Shown in pieces: positions 16,507-25,015 of a DNA stretch of 64,000 bases. Position numbers and translations under genes: made by a program. The stretch is from Verrucomicrobiota bacterium (GTDB lineage: Bacteria > Verrucomicrobiota > Verrucomicrobiia > Chthoniobacterales > UBA6821): the NCBI GenBank assembly GCA_021413925.1, contig JAIOPL010000010.1, positions 1 through 64,000 of the forward strand, in the 5' to 3' direction. Under the pieces are notes generated by a model that ran no database searches, was not told where the DNA came from, and worked only from the letters and a program-made list of their open reading frames with translations. Position 1 is the stretch's first letter, and every line of letters starts with the position of its first letter.

Positions 16507-19329
16507 TCAGCGCCACTGCACGTCATGCAGGGAAGGGATGAGTCGGCCTGTGGCATCGGGTTCCAGCCGGAGAAGTCCCTCCATGAGCGAGCGTCCCTTG
16601 GTTTTGCCATGAGGATCGAGAGCTTCGCCGATTACGTACAGATGGAAGACGCGGGTTTGCAGGATGCAATGACCGATGATCTTGCCGAAGGCCTCTTCCC
16701 TGGCACGGTCGAACACGGCGGCTGTCGGCGGTGAACTGCCTGGGATATTCCTTTGAAGGAAAGGCGTGTAGGTATCCGCGTTGACGAGATTTGTTGTGAG
16801 CGGGTAAAGATCGGAGAGTTTCTGGTAGGGACGGTTTGCTTCCACGACGGAGGCCAGATCATCCGCCGCATTGGCGCTAATACGTGAATTCGTAAAACGT
16901 TGGTCTGAGGTGACCCCGACTCCGTAGAAAAGTGAAGTGAGCACAGCGTGAGAGGCGGTGTTGACATTGATACGACCGGGAATGCCGGTGTTCGTGCCGA
17001 GTTGGTTGGTATCTGCCGAAGTATCCCTGGAAGGGGCGCGGCGTCCTTCGTCCGCTAGGGTGAAGAGATCGAGGAGTTCGATGGCTCGCTTGCCGGGAAC
17101 ATCCCAGTTGTTGGCTCCCGCAAACTGGAACTCCGGCTGCCCGATTCGGAGCGTCCTCCCACCACCACTACAGGTTAAGATGCCGGCCTGACTCGTGTTC
17201 ACGGCCGAGCCCTGATCATCCACCTGGGCCGGTTCAAAGATATTCCCTAATTCCGCAAGGGAAACCATGGCTCCCTTTCGCATGACATCGGGGGCTGTCT
17301 TGTTATCGATTCCCTCACGATAGGAGGAGGGGATCTGATCAGGCATCTGCTCGGCAGTGGCGGGGCGGTTTCCGATCACGGGATTCTCCGGGATCCAGTC
17401 GCGGCTTTTCCAAGTGTTCTTGGGATCCAGAATCATGCCTTTGTTGAGTACGCCACCCGGGACAACGCCGTTCCAGAGAGTGTTTTCCTGATAGCTCGCG
17501 ATCGGAACCCACGTGTAGGAGGTCAGAAAGGTGGCGCGGGGATCTCCGACAAAACGGTATTTCCCTGGATCCAGCGCCTCGGAGGATTCGTCCGGTTCGG
17601 TTTCTTTGCCTGAGTAGGTGGGAACCGTGAGGCATTGCCACCGAGGCTGGGAGTTGAGCAGTTGCTGTGCATTATGCTTCAGCCCGCCCTGTTCCTTCTT
17701 GGATTCATTCGTAGAACGGCGGGTCAGGTCGACAAGCTTCTCGTTCCAGTAAAACTCGAAGTATTCAGGGGCATTGTTTTCGTTGCCAGTCGGACCCTCC
17801 TTCCAGCTGGGTTCGTTGGTGCTTGGAGGGGTGGGTGAGTTCCAAGTCTGGGATTCAGGCTGGAATGCCACTACGGTGAATTCATTCGGACGCAGATCTC
17901 TGGTTGAGGAAGCAGTTTCATCATATTTCTTGAAAGGTGTCTCCACACCGGTTCCAAAAGCCACATAAGCCCTGTTCCCGATCACTAGACGAGGAATGCC
18001 TCCTCTCACGACGCTTGTTGTGGGGTTCCAGATCTCGACAAAGAACTGGCTTTCGATTGCGGTCATGTTGGTAGTGCTGTTTGTCAGGTAGGCGGTGCGC
18101 GTGCATTTTTCGGCAATCTGCGTCACATAGGGGACGAGATCCCTGCCCGATGGCTCACCTCCCGGAGGCCCTGTGGGTCCTGGTGCCGTGGAAATGTAAT
18201 CGACGATGCTGCAGGCCAACCGTGTCAGGTAGAGGAACGGGTCGCTTCCTTTCTTGGCCAATGAGGGATCACGTTGTTTGAACTTCGGGAGGTTCTTGTC
18301 GATGATACGGGCGATATTGGTCGCGCGATCGTAGGATGTGGCGCCCCAGGCTGGGTTTGTGGCCAGATCGTTGAGGTTGTATTTTGGCAATCCACCTTCC
18401 GGAAGTGTCGCGGGGATGAGATCCGGCGTTTTGCAAGGATCGCGGGTTAGGAGTGAGCGTTTTTCCCCGTACTCCCGAGAGTCTTGGAATGCGGTTTCGA
18501 AGCTTCCCGCTGTCGGGAGATGACTCGCGATTTCGTGGAGATGGGCGGCTTCCTCGGGGCTTGGCAAGAGAGTGCTCCCGTCCGCCAGCGGGAGATCACC
18601 AGGACCATGATCCCAGTCCTTGGGATCCGTGCGTGGATTGCCGAGGTGAAGGGCCGGATTCAAACGGGCCGACTCGTCGGTCATGATGAAGGCATAGCGT
18701 CCCACAGTTTTTCCCTCGCTGTCATGGAGGGATTGCCAGAGTGCCGGATACACGCCATCGGAAGCGATCATCCCCGACCCCCTCAGCGCGGGCTCATTCG
18801 TCCCTTTTGAGTTGTTCTCATTGTTCGTGTCGAGGGAGCTTCCGACGAATGAGGGATCATTCAGGTCCACTGCCACGGAGGGGTTAGTGGAAAGCCGCTC
18901 ATCAAGCAGTGATTTCAAGGTGTTTTTGGTGAGCTTTGGAAAGAGCGCCGCTTTGGTGAGGTCGAAGGAAAAAAGAGGCAGAATCTCGGTGCTGTTCGTG
19001 AGGTTAGATGCACCAAGAAGGAGAGGGGGGACGATATCTTCTTCAGGATCTTCTCCCTCTCCATTGGGTAGGGGTAGGCCGACCAGATAGGCCGGACGAT
19101 TCGAGGTCGCGATCAGCAATAGCTCGCTTGCCGAGGCAATGCCGGACTCGGCACTCAGTTCCGCCTGTTCCTCTGCCGAGCAGGCCGCGCTACTTGTTCG
19201 CTCGATCCGCACGCTTTGGAGAAGGCAGACAAGCAGGAGTGTGAGCAGGCCGATCAGGCTGAGGACAGCAATGATAGCCGACCCCCTTTCCTCTTGTCGG
19301 GACTGCAACCTGGATGGAGATTTCGTCAT
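16507..19329 (-). CDS. Verru_Chthon cassette protein A, GspK-like minor pseudopilin
   Basis: The protein has 940 residues from the ATG at 19329, which overlaps the previous stop (ATGA). A short basic leader RQEERG is followed by a hydrophobic helix, SAIIAVLSLIGLLTLLLVCL, as in class III pilin signals, but without Glu at +5. Lack of Glu5 is typical of the GspK minor pseudopilin. From residue 786, RINVNTASHAVLTSLFYG and ADDLASVVEANRPYQKLSDL match the GspK helical repeat (iNvNtA...L...l). At about 940 residues it is roughly three times the length of a classical GspK, with a large central insertion. Known as a Verrucomicrobia-specific cassette protein (TIGR02600 type). It would cap a pseudopilus tip with the C, B and D products. 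Confidence 0.85.
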   Translation of the reverse strand: MTKSPSRLQSRQEERGSAIIAVLSLIGLLTLLLVCLLQSVRIERTSSAACSAEEQAELSAESGIASASELLLIATSNRPAYLVGLPLPNGEGEDPEEDIVPPLLLGASNLTNSTEILPLFSFDLTKAALFPKLTKNTLKSLLDERLSTNPSVAVDLNDPSFVGSSLDTNNENNSKGTNEPALRGSGMIASDGVYPALWQSLHDSEGKTVGRYAFIMTDESARLNPALHLGNPRTDPKDWDHGPGDLPLADGSTLLPSPEEAAHLHEIASHLPTAGSFETAFQDSREYGEKRSLLTRDPCKTPDLIPATLPEGGLPKYNLNDLATNPAWGATSYDRATNIARIIDKNLPKFKQRDPSLAKKGSDPFLYLTRLACSIVDYISTAPGPTGPPGGEPSGRDLVPYVTQIAEKCTRTAYLTNSTTNMTAIESQFFVEIWNPTTSVVRGGIPRLVIGNRAYVAFGTGVETPFKKYDETASSTRDLRPNEFTVVAFQPESQTWNSPTPPSTNEPSWKEGPTGNENNAPEYFEFYWNEKLVDLTRRSTNESKKEQGGLKHNAQQLLNSQPRWQCLTVPTYSGKETEPDESSEALDPGKYRFVGDPRATFLTSYTWVPIASYQENTLWNGVVPGGVLNKGMILDPKNTWKSRDWIPENPVIGNRPATAEQMPDQIPSSYREGIDNKTAPDVMRKGAMVSLAELGNIFEPAQVDDQGSAVNTSQAGILTCSGGGRTLRIGQPEFQFAGANNWDVPGKRAIELLDLFTLADEGRRAPSRDTSADTNQLGTNTGIPGRINVNTASHAVLTSLFYGVGVTSDQRFTNSRISANAADDLASVVEANRPYQKLSDLYPLTTNLVNADTYTPFLQRNIPGSSPPTAAVFDRAREEAFGKIIGHCILQTRVFHLYVIGEALDPHGKTKGRSLMEGLLRLEPDATGRLIPSLHDVQWR

Positions 19330-20075
19330 GGCTGGGACAAGACCTCGCGACATGGCGGAAGGTGAATGATAGCCGTTGATCGTTGCAGCCCCTCTCTCAG
19401 AAGGCGGCCGTTTCTCTCTACTGCCTTGGGGTCCGAGGCGATGAGGCGAGCGGTCCTTGTATTGATGGCGGAGAGAGTCACCTCCAAAAGCTCCGGAGGA
19501 GTGCTTTGTTCAGGAATGGAACGGATCTGAAAGAAAACGATATTTCTCGCCAGCAGTTCCGTGGTAGCGGCGTTCTCCGGGGAGGCTTTTCCATAGAGTT
19601 CTTGCAGGGAATCCTCTTCCACCGCCTTGGATACGGGTTCCCCGGAGGCATGGAACCGGTAGAGATTCGTACATCCGTTTTCCTTGGGATCCGCGGCAAG
19701 AAAGTAACCTACTGCACAGAGATCTCCCTTGATCTCGGAGTGCCTTCGATCCGCTGGATGCGAAACGAGAAAAAAGAGACCTGAGGATTGTTCCTGTTCG
19801 GGCTTTCTGATGTCGAGCGAGTCGGAATTGGTGGTGATGACTGCGGAGTGGAGATCCTCGGTGATGATCTGAAGTGAGGCCCGAAGTTCACGAAGAGCCT
19901 CGCGTCTTCCTTCCCCATCGCGCCAGACCTTGGAGGCTCCATCTCCCATACCTAGAAGGAGCAGAATCAGAACGGCTAGGATCGCCGAGGAGACAAGAAC
20001 CTCCGTGAGCGTGAACCCCTCATGGTTGAGGGGTTTTCCGAAATAGCCGTTTTTGATGTGATAATCGGATCGCAT
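19326..20075 (-). CDS. Verru_Chthon cassette protein C, GspJ-like pseudopilin
   Basis: The protein has 249 residues from the ATG at 20075; the longer open frame to 20309 is antisense-like and overlaps gene B. After a leader of about 19 residues comes GFTLTEVLVSSAILAVLILL, the type IV pilin-like methylation motif with Glu at +5. The position after gene B and before gene A, and the ELRASLQIITEDLHSAVITT helix, fit GspJ minor pseudopilins. The prepilin peptidase would cut after the Gly. The globular domain (residues 60-249) has no catalytic motif. Gene starts and stops overlap or touch on both sides, so the cassette is translationally coupled. Belongs to the TIGR02599-type family by recognition. 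Confidence 0.85.
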   Translation of the reverse strand: MRSDYHIKNGYFGKPLNHEGFTLTEVLVSSAILAVLILLLLGMGDGASKVWRDGEGRREALRELRASLQIITEDLHSAVITTNSDSLDIRKPEQEQSSGLFFLVSHPADRRHSEIKGDLCAVGYFLAADPKENGCTNLYRFHASGEPVSKAVEEDSLQELYGKASPENAATTELLARNIVFFQIRSIPEQSTPPELLEVTLSAINTRTARLIASDPKAVERNGRLLREGLQRSTAIIHLPPCREVLSQP

Positions 20076-20077
20076 GG

Positions 20078-20593
20078 TCACGGTATCGCGAGAAGCTTTG
20101 TGAAACGATGGAGGGTTCGCCCCGATGCCGGAGCTGAAGGAGGCAAGGCCACTAGGACCTCGGCAATCACGATGCCGGGAGTGGAGCGTTTCGGGCTCAG
20201 GGTTAGCCACGCGAGGGCGGTGATGCCCTGCTCGAGGACGGGGTTGGTGGCTTCGGAAGCGGGGATTGCACGAATCGGTTCGCATGAGGAGTCGTAGGCG
20301 ATACAGCAACTTGTCGGGGATTTGGCGGCGATGTTTTCCCAGACCGGAACGCCGTTGCTCATCGCTGTGGCTAGATGGAGAAGAGACGGATTATTTCCGA
20401 ATGAAAGGCCCTCCATGATATCGGAGGCAATCAGGGTTGCCTGGGTCTCTTCCTTGGCGTCCCTTTCGGTTTTGTGGGTTACGGAGAACAGGGCGATCAG
20501 GGCAAATGCCGTGATGGAAAAAACACCGACGGCAACCAGAATCTCCACAAGGGTGAAGGCATGAGCTGATGAGCAGCTGATCTTCTTTCTCAT
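20078..20593 (-). CDS. Verru_Chthon cassette protein B, GspI-like pseudopilin
   Basis: This 171-residue protein has the N-terminus MRKKISCSSAHAFTLVEILVA, a short basic leader followed by AFTLVE: Ala at -1 and Glu at +5 of the mature helix. The hydrophobic helix runs FTLVEILVAVGVFSITAFAL. The following KTERDAKEETQATLIASDIM stretch resembles the GspI helix that precedes its small beta domain. The ATG overlaps the stop of gene D, and the stop is two bases before gene C starts. Order D-B-C-A therefore parallels gspH-I-J-K. It is expected to be a minor component at the tip of a type II secretion or type IV pilus fibre. Confidence 0.85.
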   Translation of the reverse strand: MRKKISCSSAHAFTLVEILVAVGVFSITAFALIALFSVTHKTERDAKEETQATLIASDIMEGLSFGNNPSLLHLATAMSNGVPVWENIAAKSPTSCCIAYDSSCEPIRAIPASEATNPVLEQGITALAWLTLSPKRSTPGIVIAEVLVALPPSAPASGRTLHRFTKLLAIP

Positions 20594-21210
20594 TGCTTGG
20601 GACTCGTGGAATTGTAACTGGCTCGCCCGCTGCCACGGGAGAGCTCGATGGGAGAAGGCAAGGGACCTTTGGGGGATCGTAGGCGCAGTAAGAGTGCCGG
20701 GCCTCCCTGTTGAGGAATGCCGATTCTTCCCGAGCGTTGGAACATCACTCCCCCTACCGAGATGGTAGGAGGAACCGGGGCAGCTATTGCGGCACCCATC
20801 GCCGCAGCGATCACCTCGGCTAGTGGCTTCTGATCCATCAGGGTATCTTCCCCGACCTGGAACATGATTCCCCGGGGAAGCATGGTCCAGCTACCTGCTG
20901 ATGTGAATGGCACGGACCCCGTACCTCCTATTCCCTCGCGAGTGACGATGCGAAGGGATGCTTGTTTTAGCTCATCATTATTCCTGAACAGCACCCAGGT
21001 CTCCTTTTTACCCGAGACTGCCGCCAGACGCGCCTGCTCCAGGCTCCCCATGACAAGACTCACTGCGGCGTTGTTCGCTTGGGAGCGGGTGATCGCTCCC
21101 CATGTCGGAACCGCAAGCGACACGAGGGCAGCGATCACCGCCATGACGACAAGCAACTCAGTCAGTGTGACTCCCGTACGAGTAGAGTTGTTAGGAAGAA
21201 GGTCAGACAC
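20590..21210 (-). CDS. Verru_Chthon cassette protein D, GspH/FimT-like pseudopilin
   Basis: This 206-residue protein has the leader and motif TGVTLTELLVVMAVIAALVS, with Gly at -1 and Glu at +5. QANNAAVSLVMGSLEQARLA follows, typical of GspH/FimT pseudopilins where this helix leads into a beta-sandwich. VLFRNNDE matches the usual start of the GspH core. It is the first gene of the D-B-C-A cassette, so its promoter should lie in 21211-21290 on the minus strand. No major pseudopilin (GspG), ATPase (GspE), platform (GspF) or secretin gene is in the window, so the assembly machinery must be encoded elsewhere. Confidence 0.85.
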   Translation of the reverse strand: MSDLLPNNSTRTGVTLTELLVVMAVIAALVSLAVPTWGAITRSQANNAAVSLVMGSLEQARLAAVSGKKETWVLFRNNDELKQASLRIVTREGIGGTGSVPFTSAGSWTMLPRGIMFQVGEDTLMDQKPLAEVIAAAMGAAIAAPVPPTISVGGVMFQRSGRIGIPQQGGPALLLRLRSPKGPLPSPIELSRGSGRASYNSTSPKQ

Positions 21211-21291
21211 AGCGCTGAAGCGTGTCTGATTGTCTTGCGACGAGCCACTCCAAATTCGCCCCCGATGATCGCCGACAGCTGAGGTGGTTTT

Positions 21292-21702
21292 TTATTGGCA
21301 GGCCCTGATGACCGAGAAGCCCAGCCAGATGCCGCTCACGCAGAGCAACACGGAGAGAAAGACATTCAGGAATGCCCCAATCCAGTTACCCTGCTCCATG
21401 AGTAAGAAAGTCTGGAGGCTGAAGGAGGAGAAGGTTGTGTAGCCACCTAGAACGCCGATCATGAGAAAGGTGCGGGCCCCAGGCGAGAAGATCAATCTTC
21501 CCGGTTCTGTTTCGCCATAGCCGGCTAGCAGGCCCATCAGGAGAGCGCCCATCACATTCACCACCACTGTGCCGAAGGGAAACTGGTTGCCCATCCAGCG
21601 GGTGACGAGATCCGTCATTCCCGCTCGGGCGACCGATCCCAAGGCTCCGCCAACTCCGACGAGCAGATAAGGATGCCTGAGCAGTAGGGTGATGAACGAC
21701 AT
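21292..21702 (-). CDS. crcB: CrcB/Fluc fluoride ion channel
   Basis: This 136-residue protein has four transmembrane helices, the standard size for CrcB. GALGSVARAGM (19-29) and the NVMGALLMGLL helix are family hallmarks. GVLGGYTTFSSFSLQTF carries the Gly-Gly-Tyr-Thr-Thr-Phe-Ser segment that lines the fluoride pathway. Such proteins form dual-topology dimers that export fluoride. Many crcB genes are preceded by a fluoride riboswitch; I read the upstream 80 bases and did not see its consensus. It is single-copy here, so it would be a homodimer. It is divergent from the gene at 21833. Confidence 0.93.
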   Translation of the reverse strand: MSFITLLLRHPYLLVGVGGALGSVARAGMTDLVTRWMGNQFPFGTVVVNVMGALLMGLLAGYGETEPGRLIFSPGARTFLMIGVLGGYTTFSSFSLQTFLLMEQGNWIGAFLNVFLSVLLCVSGIWLGFSVIRACQ

Positions 21703-21832
21703 GGATGCACTGAACAGGAAATGGAAACCGGTTAAAAGATGGAAACTTTAGCGGCTTGGAGCGGCTTTGATTGATCAGAGAGCGGAGATTTCGGCTTTCC
21801 GATTTTTGTCATCCTCTGATACTCATCCAGGC

Positions 21833-22387
21833 ATGTTCCCCACTTCACGACCCCTCCTTGTCCTTACTTCCTTGCTCTTTGCGGTTGTCCCTCTAGTCGC
21901 ACAGGACTTCCCGACCACGAAAATTGCGGAGATGGATGCGGCTTCCTACCTGCAACCCCTTCCTGACAATCATGTGGTGCCGCTGAACGTCATCGCTGGG
22001 GATTTTGCAAAAAATCAGTCTGCGGCCATCGGAAAATATAATGGTCAGCGCATCACGGTGATCGGCCGGATCTCCGCTCTCAGCCAGGGAAGCAGCGAGA
22101 ACAAGGTGCTCGTTGTCACCATGCAGGATCCCTCTGCGAATTTGCCCGCAGTGAAGGCCGAATTCCTTTTCGGATCAATCCCTGTAAACTCTGAGATACA
22201 GATATCGTCGGATGGTTCGATGGCGACTATTTTGCATCGCGATCGCAGCGGAATCATTCTCTCGCAGGACCCCTATCTTTCTGTCGATCAGCGCGTCGCT
22301 ATCAAGGGGAATTTCAAGGGAGTTAAGGTAGGTGATATTGTCCTGACGGCCTGCAAGCTGGAACCCAAAGGGAAGTACAAGCAATGA
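21833..22387 (+). CDS. Secreted protein with OB-fold (tRNA_anti-like) domain
   Basis: The protein has 184 residues from the ATG at 21833; the TTG upstream is less likely because it would hide the signal peptide. The signal peptide reads MFPTSRPLLVLTSLLFAVVP, with cleavage probably after LVAQ or nearby. The mature domain contains FAKNQSAAIGKYNGQRITVIG, the typical start of a tRNA_anti-like OB-fold, where A...N...A..Y.g..v.v.G recurs. These extracytoplasmic OB domains occur in many uncharacterised bacterial proteins, and their ligand is unknown. It is not linked by function to the neighbouring crcB. Confidence is good for a gene, moderate for the domain. Confidence 0.75.
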   Translation: MFPTSRPLLVLTSLLFAVVPLVAQDFPTTKIAEMDAASYLQPLPDNHVVPLNVIAGDFAKNQSAAIGKYNGQRITVIGRISALSQGSSENKVLVVTMQDPSANLPAVKAEFLFGSIPVNSEIQISSDGSMATILHRDRSGIILSQDPYLSVDQRVAIKGNFKGVKVGDIVLTACKLEPKGKYKQ

Positions 22388-22500
22388 TGGGTGAGGGTGG
22401 AAACCCTCTTGAAAACTTTCCCAAGCACATACCGGTGGCTTGAATGTCACAAAAAAGAGCTAGTCAAGCAGGGGTGGGAGGCTTAAGAGCTTGAAGATAA

Positions 22501-22812
22501 ATGTCTGATTCTCGTGACCCGATTCCAGATAATGGCGCTTCCCCCGATGTCTCTGGGGAAAATAAACCACTTATGCGTAAAGTGGGGATGATCGATCCAG
22601 GATTTCGAGAGCTTGAGGAGACCTCCGTGCTCCGTCCGCGCATTCTCGGGATCAAGACCCCTCAGGACTACCGGGATCGCCGCAATCTTAAGCTCTTGGG
22701 GGCTGCTCTCTTAGTAGCGATCGTGATTTTTGGTATACTGGAATACAGGCAGCTTCGTTTGGGCGCCCATGAAGCCAAGCAATCAGCGATGGGATTTTTT
22801 GATCAGAAGTAG
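22501..22812 (+). CDS. Small single-pass membrane protein, unknown function
   Basis: This 103-residue protein starts at an ATG. Residues 1-62 are hydrophilic and acidic at the start. Then KLLGAALLVAIVIFGILEY (about 64-82) forms one transmembrane helix, followed by a 20-residue tail. No family is recognised. The codon pattern is coding-like throughout and matches the neighbours. It lies 113 bp after the OB-fold gene and just before a repeat-flanked spacer. It may be a helper of envelope processes, but there is no direct evidence. Confidence 0.6.
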   Translation: MSDSRDPIPDNGASPDVSGENKPLMRKVGMIDPGFRELEETSVLRPRILGIKTPQDYRDRRNLKLLGAALLVAIVIFGILEYRQLRLGAHEAKQSAMGFFDQK

Positions 22813-22844
22813 GCAGCTCCCGACTTCCCCCGTAGCCAAGTAGA

Positions 22845-23019
22845 CTTTAAACCCGAACTCCGAAGTTGAGGAGAGCGATTTGACACAATCTACTGACCGC
22901 CAAGAAGTCTTGTCGATTCTCGCCTGTATCAATCGATACGCCCTCGAAATCTCCGCAACTCCTATCGGCCAGCATCTTACGCCAACTCATCTCTTTCATC
23001 TTCGGAGTTCGGGTTAAAG
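22845..23019. repeat. Inverted-repeat-flanked 175-bp segment, possible MITE or remnant
   Basis: A near-perfect inverted repeat flanks this spacer: arm 22845-22865 (CTTTAAACCCGAACTCCGAAG) and its complement at 23000-23019, differing by one missing base. The interior 22862-22912 is 47/51 identical to 57294-57344. Read in the frame that matches the second copy, it gives the peptide EVEESDLTQSTDRQEVL, with only four base changes between copies, two of them synonymous. Together these suggest a mobile or decayed segment rather than a regulatory hairpin. See the linked remnant at 57216-57350. Confidence 0.65.
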
Positions 23020-23057
23020 GAGTTGCCCGATCAGGGTTTTATCCCTTTGCTCCCGAG

Positions 23058-24419
23058 ATGCCTTTTCGCTCGCTCGGCCTTGATGCCGCTATTCTCAAAG
23101 CCGTCCAAGAGACCGGCTACACGGAACCGACCCCGATCCAGTCCGCCGCGATTCCCTTCGTGCTTCAGCGCAGGGATCTGATCGGTATAGCCCAGACTGG
23201 CACCGGCAAGACGGCCGCCTTCACGCTGCCGATCCTCTCGCTGCTGGCCGCCTCGCCATCCAAGGGTATCCGTGCCCTGATCATCGCCCCTACCCGTGAA
23301 CTGGTCGTCCAGATCGAGGAGAATGTCCGGGCCTACGCCAAGCACATGCCGCTCACCGTGGCCACGATCTTCGGAGGAGTCAGCGAGCGTCCCCAGATCA
23401 AGGCACTCGAGCAGGGGGCCGACCTCGTGGTCGCCACTCCGGGACGTCTGCTTGACCTGATCCGCGGCAGGGAGAAGGCCTTCGCCCACATCGAGTTCCT
23501 GGTGCTCGACGAGGCCGATCGGATGCTCGACATGGGCTTTGTTCCCGCGATCCGCCAGATCGTGAGGCTTCTTCCCCGCAAGCGTCAGACGCTCTTCTTC
23601 TCCGCTACGCTCTCTCGTGAGATCGAGAAGCTGACCGGCGAGTTTCTTCAGGAGCCTGAGACAGTCGAGATCGGCCGCCGTTCCAATCCTGCCGACACCG
23701 TCACCCAGTCGATCTACGAGATTCCCCAGCATCTCAAGCCGGGTCTTCTGCTTCATCTGCTGCAGAATGGGGCGCTCAACGTGGTGCTTGTCTTCACGCG
23801 GACCAAGCATGGGGCCGATCGTATCGCCCGTCGCCTCGAGCAGGCGGGTATCACTACCGGCACGATTCATTCCAACCGTTCCCAGAACCAACGTCTGCGA
23901 GCCCTCAATGAATTCAAAGAGGGCAAAATCCGCGTTCTCGTAGCGACCGACATCGCTGCTCGAGGTATCGACGTCGATGGGATCACTCATGTGGTGAACT
24001 ACGACTTCCCTCCCCACCACGAGGATTATGTCCATCGCATCGGCCGCACAGGTCGGGCAAAAGCCGTGGGCGAGGCGATCAGTTTCGTCTCCAAGGAGGA
24101 CGATGATGCCCTGCGTGCCTTGGAGCGCTTTACCCGCCGTGGGATCCCACGTGTGAAAGCCGAGGGATTCGATGACAAGGCGCCGGCTCCTCCCCGCGAG
24201 AGGGGTGCTGGCGGCGATCGTCGTCCGCCGCGCAAGCCGGGCGAAGTGAGGGCTCCCCGCTCCTCATCCTCCTCTTCTTATCGCAGCGGAGGCCAGCCAC
24301 GCCAGCGTCGTGCTGATACAGGTGGCGGTTCTGGCGGCACTCAGTCCGGTCAGAAATCCACCGGTGAGAAGAAAGGCGTGATAGGACGGATCTTTGGCCT
24401 TGGCCGACGCCGGGACTAG
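23058..24419 (+). CDS. DEAD-box RNA helicase (RhlE-like)
   Basis: This 453-residue protein has all the DEAD-box motifs in order: Q motif GYTEPTPIQ (20-28), Walker A AQTGTGKT (45-52), PTREL (78-82), TPGR (127-130), DEAD (151-154), SAT near 188 and HRIGRTGRA in the second RecA lobe. The C-terminal 80 residues are Arg/Gly/Ser-rich and disordered, as in RhlE proteins that bind ribosomal RNA. It is expected to remodel RNA duplexes during ribosome assembly or mRNA decay, with ATP hydrolysis. The start is an ATG; no good Shine-Dalgarno site is visible. It converges on a minus-strand gene with a 4-bp overlap of the stops. Confidence 0.93.
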   Translation: MPFRSLGLDAAILKAVQETGYTEPTPIQSAAIPFVLQRRDLIGIAQTGTGKTAAFTLPILSLLAASPSKGIRALIIAPTRELVVQIEENVRAYAKHMPLTVATIFGGVSERPQIKALEQGADLVVATPGRLLDLIRGREKAFAHIEFLVLDEADRMLDMGFVPAIRQIVRLLPRKRQTLFFSATLSREIEKLTGEFLQEPETVEIGRRSNPADTVTQSIYEIPQHLKPGLLLHLLQNGALNVVLVFTRTKHGADRIARRLEQAGITTGTIHSNRSQNQRLRALNEFKEGKIRVLVATDIAARGIDVDGITHVVNYDFPPHHEDYVHRIGRTGRAKAVGEAISFVSKEDDDALRALERFTRRGIPRVKAEGFDDKAPAPPRERGAGGDRRPPRKPGEVRAPRSSSSSSYRSGGQPRQRRADTGGGSGGTQSGQKSTGEKKGVIGRIFGLGRRRD

Positions 24420-25015
24420 TGCGCCCCCTGCAGGATGATCTCGGTGATGCCGGGATACTGTGAGGTTTTCCCGGGAGTGATCTCGTTGATACTCAGTTCG
24501 ATGAGATCTCCCTGATTCAGGAGGATGTCGGGGAAGTGGAAGTCTTGCCGGCGCCAGGTATCGGCGAGATAGAGGCGGGCGATCGGCTTTTTATTCAAGA
24601 GCAGGGTCATCGTCTTCACGCGGGCAAAGCCTCGGAACTCTTCCAGCGTCCTGATCACACCGTTGGCGATGGTGATCCCGTAGAACGGGGTGTCCCGGCA
24701 ATCCTTGGGAAGTTTTTTCGGAATGCGGAACTGGATGATCTCTCCCGGTCCCGAGGTGGGTGAGATCCAAGCGGACATGGCGTCATCATCGCAGAGCTCC
24801 GATGCGGGCTTAAGCGTGGAAACAGAACTGCCTGCCAGCGTTTCCCAGAAGAAGGCACAGCGGAGAGAGCATCCCCCCATCAGATCCTGAAGGAAAGGCT
24901 CGCCCACCTTCGGTTTCAGCAGGGGAGGGGAATCAGCGTGGACTAATGATGATATCGCGGCAAAAGCCAGTAGGCTCAGTGTAATGAAGGAGGGTCTCAG
25001 GTGCACGATTTGCAA
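24416..25015 (-). CDS. Secreted protein with NADase-type glycan-binding-like domain
   Basis: This 199-residue protein has a signal peptide (PSFITLSLLAFAAISSLVHA). The mature part shows a discoidin-like pattern: SELCDDDAMSAWISPTSGPG, then FYGITIANG and TRRQDF-like strands, ending in TEIIL. This resembles the NADase-type glycan-binding domain that accompanies toxins and cell-wall proteins, where LCDG(D)xxTAW is the usual opening. The start codon is TTG and overlaps the end of the fur-like gene by 19 bp, so the protein is probably co-expressed with znuA and fur and may act in metal stress or surface binding. The link to zinc is inference. The stop overlaps the helicase stop by 4 bp. Confidence 0.65.
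   Translation of the reverse strand: MQIVHLRPSFITLSLLAFAAISSLVHADSPPLLKPKVGEPFLQDLMGGCSLRCAFFWETLAGSSVSTLKPASELCDDDAMSAWISPTSGPGEIIQFRIPKKLPKDCRDTPFYGITIANGVIRTLEEFRGFARVKTMTLLLNKKPIARLYLADTWRRQDFHFPDILLNQGDLIELSINEITPGKTSQYPGITEIILQGAH

Noticed and set aside
21703-21832. Possible fluoride riboswitch before crcB
   Set aside because: The upstream minus-strand bases do not show the conserved GGNGAUGG and CCGCCA elements.
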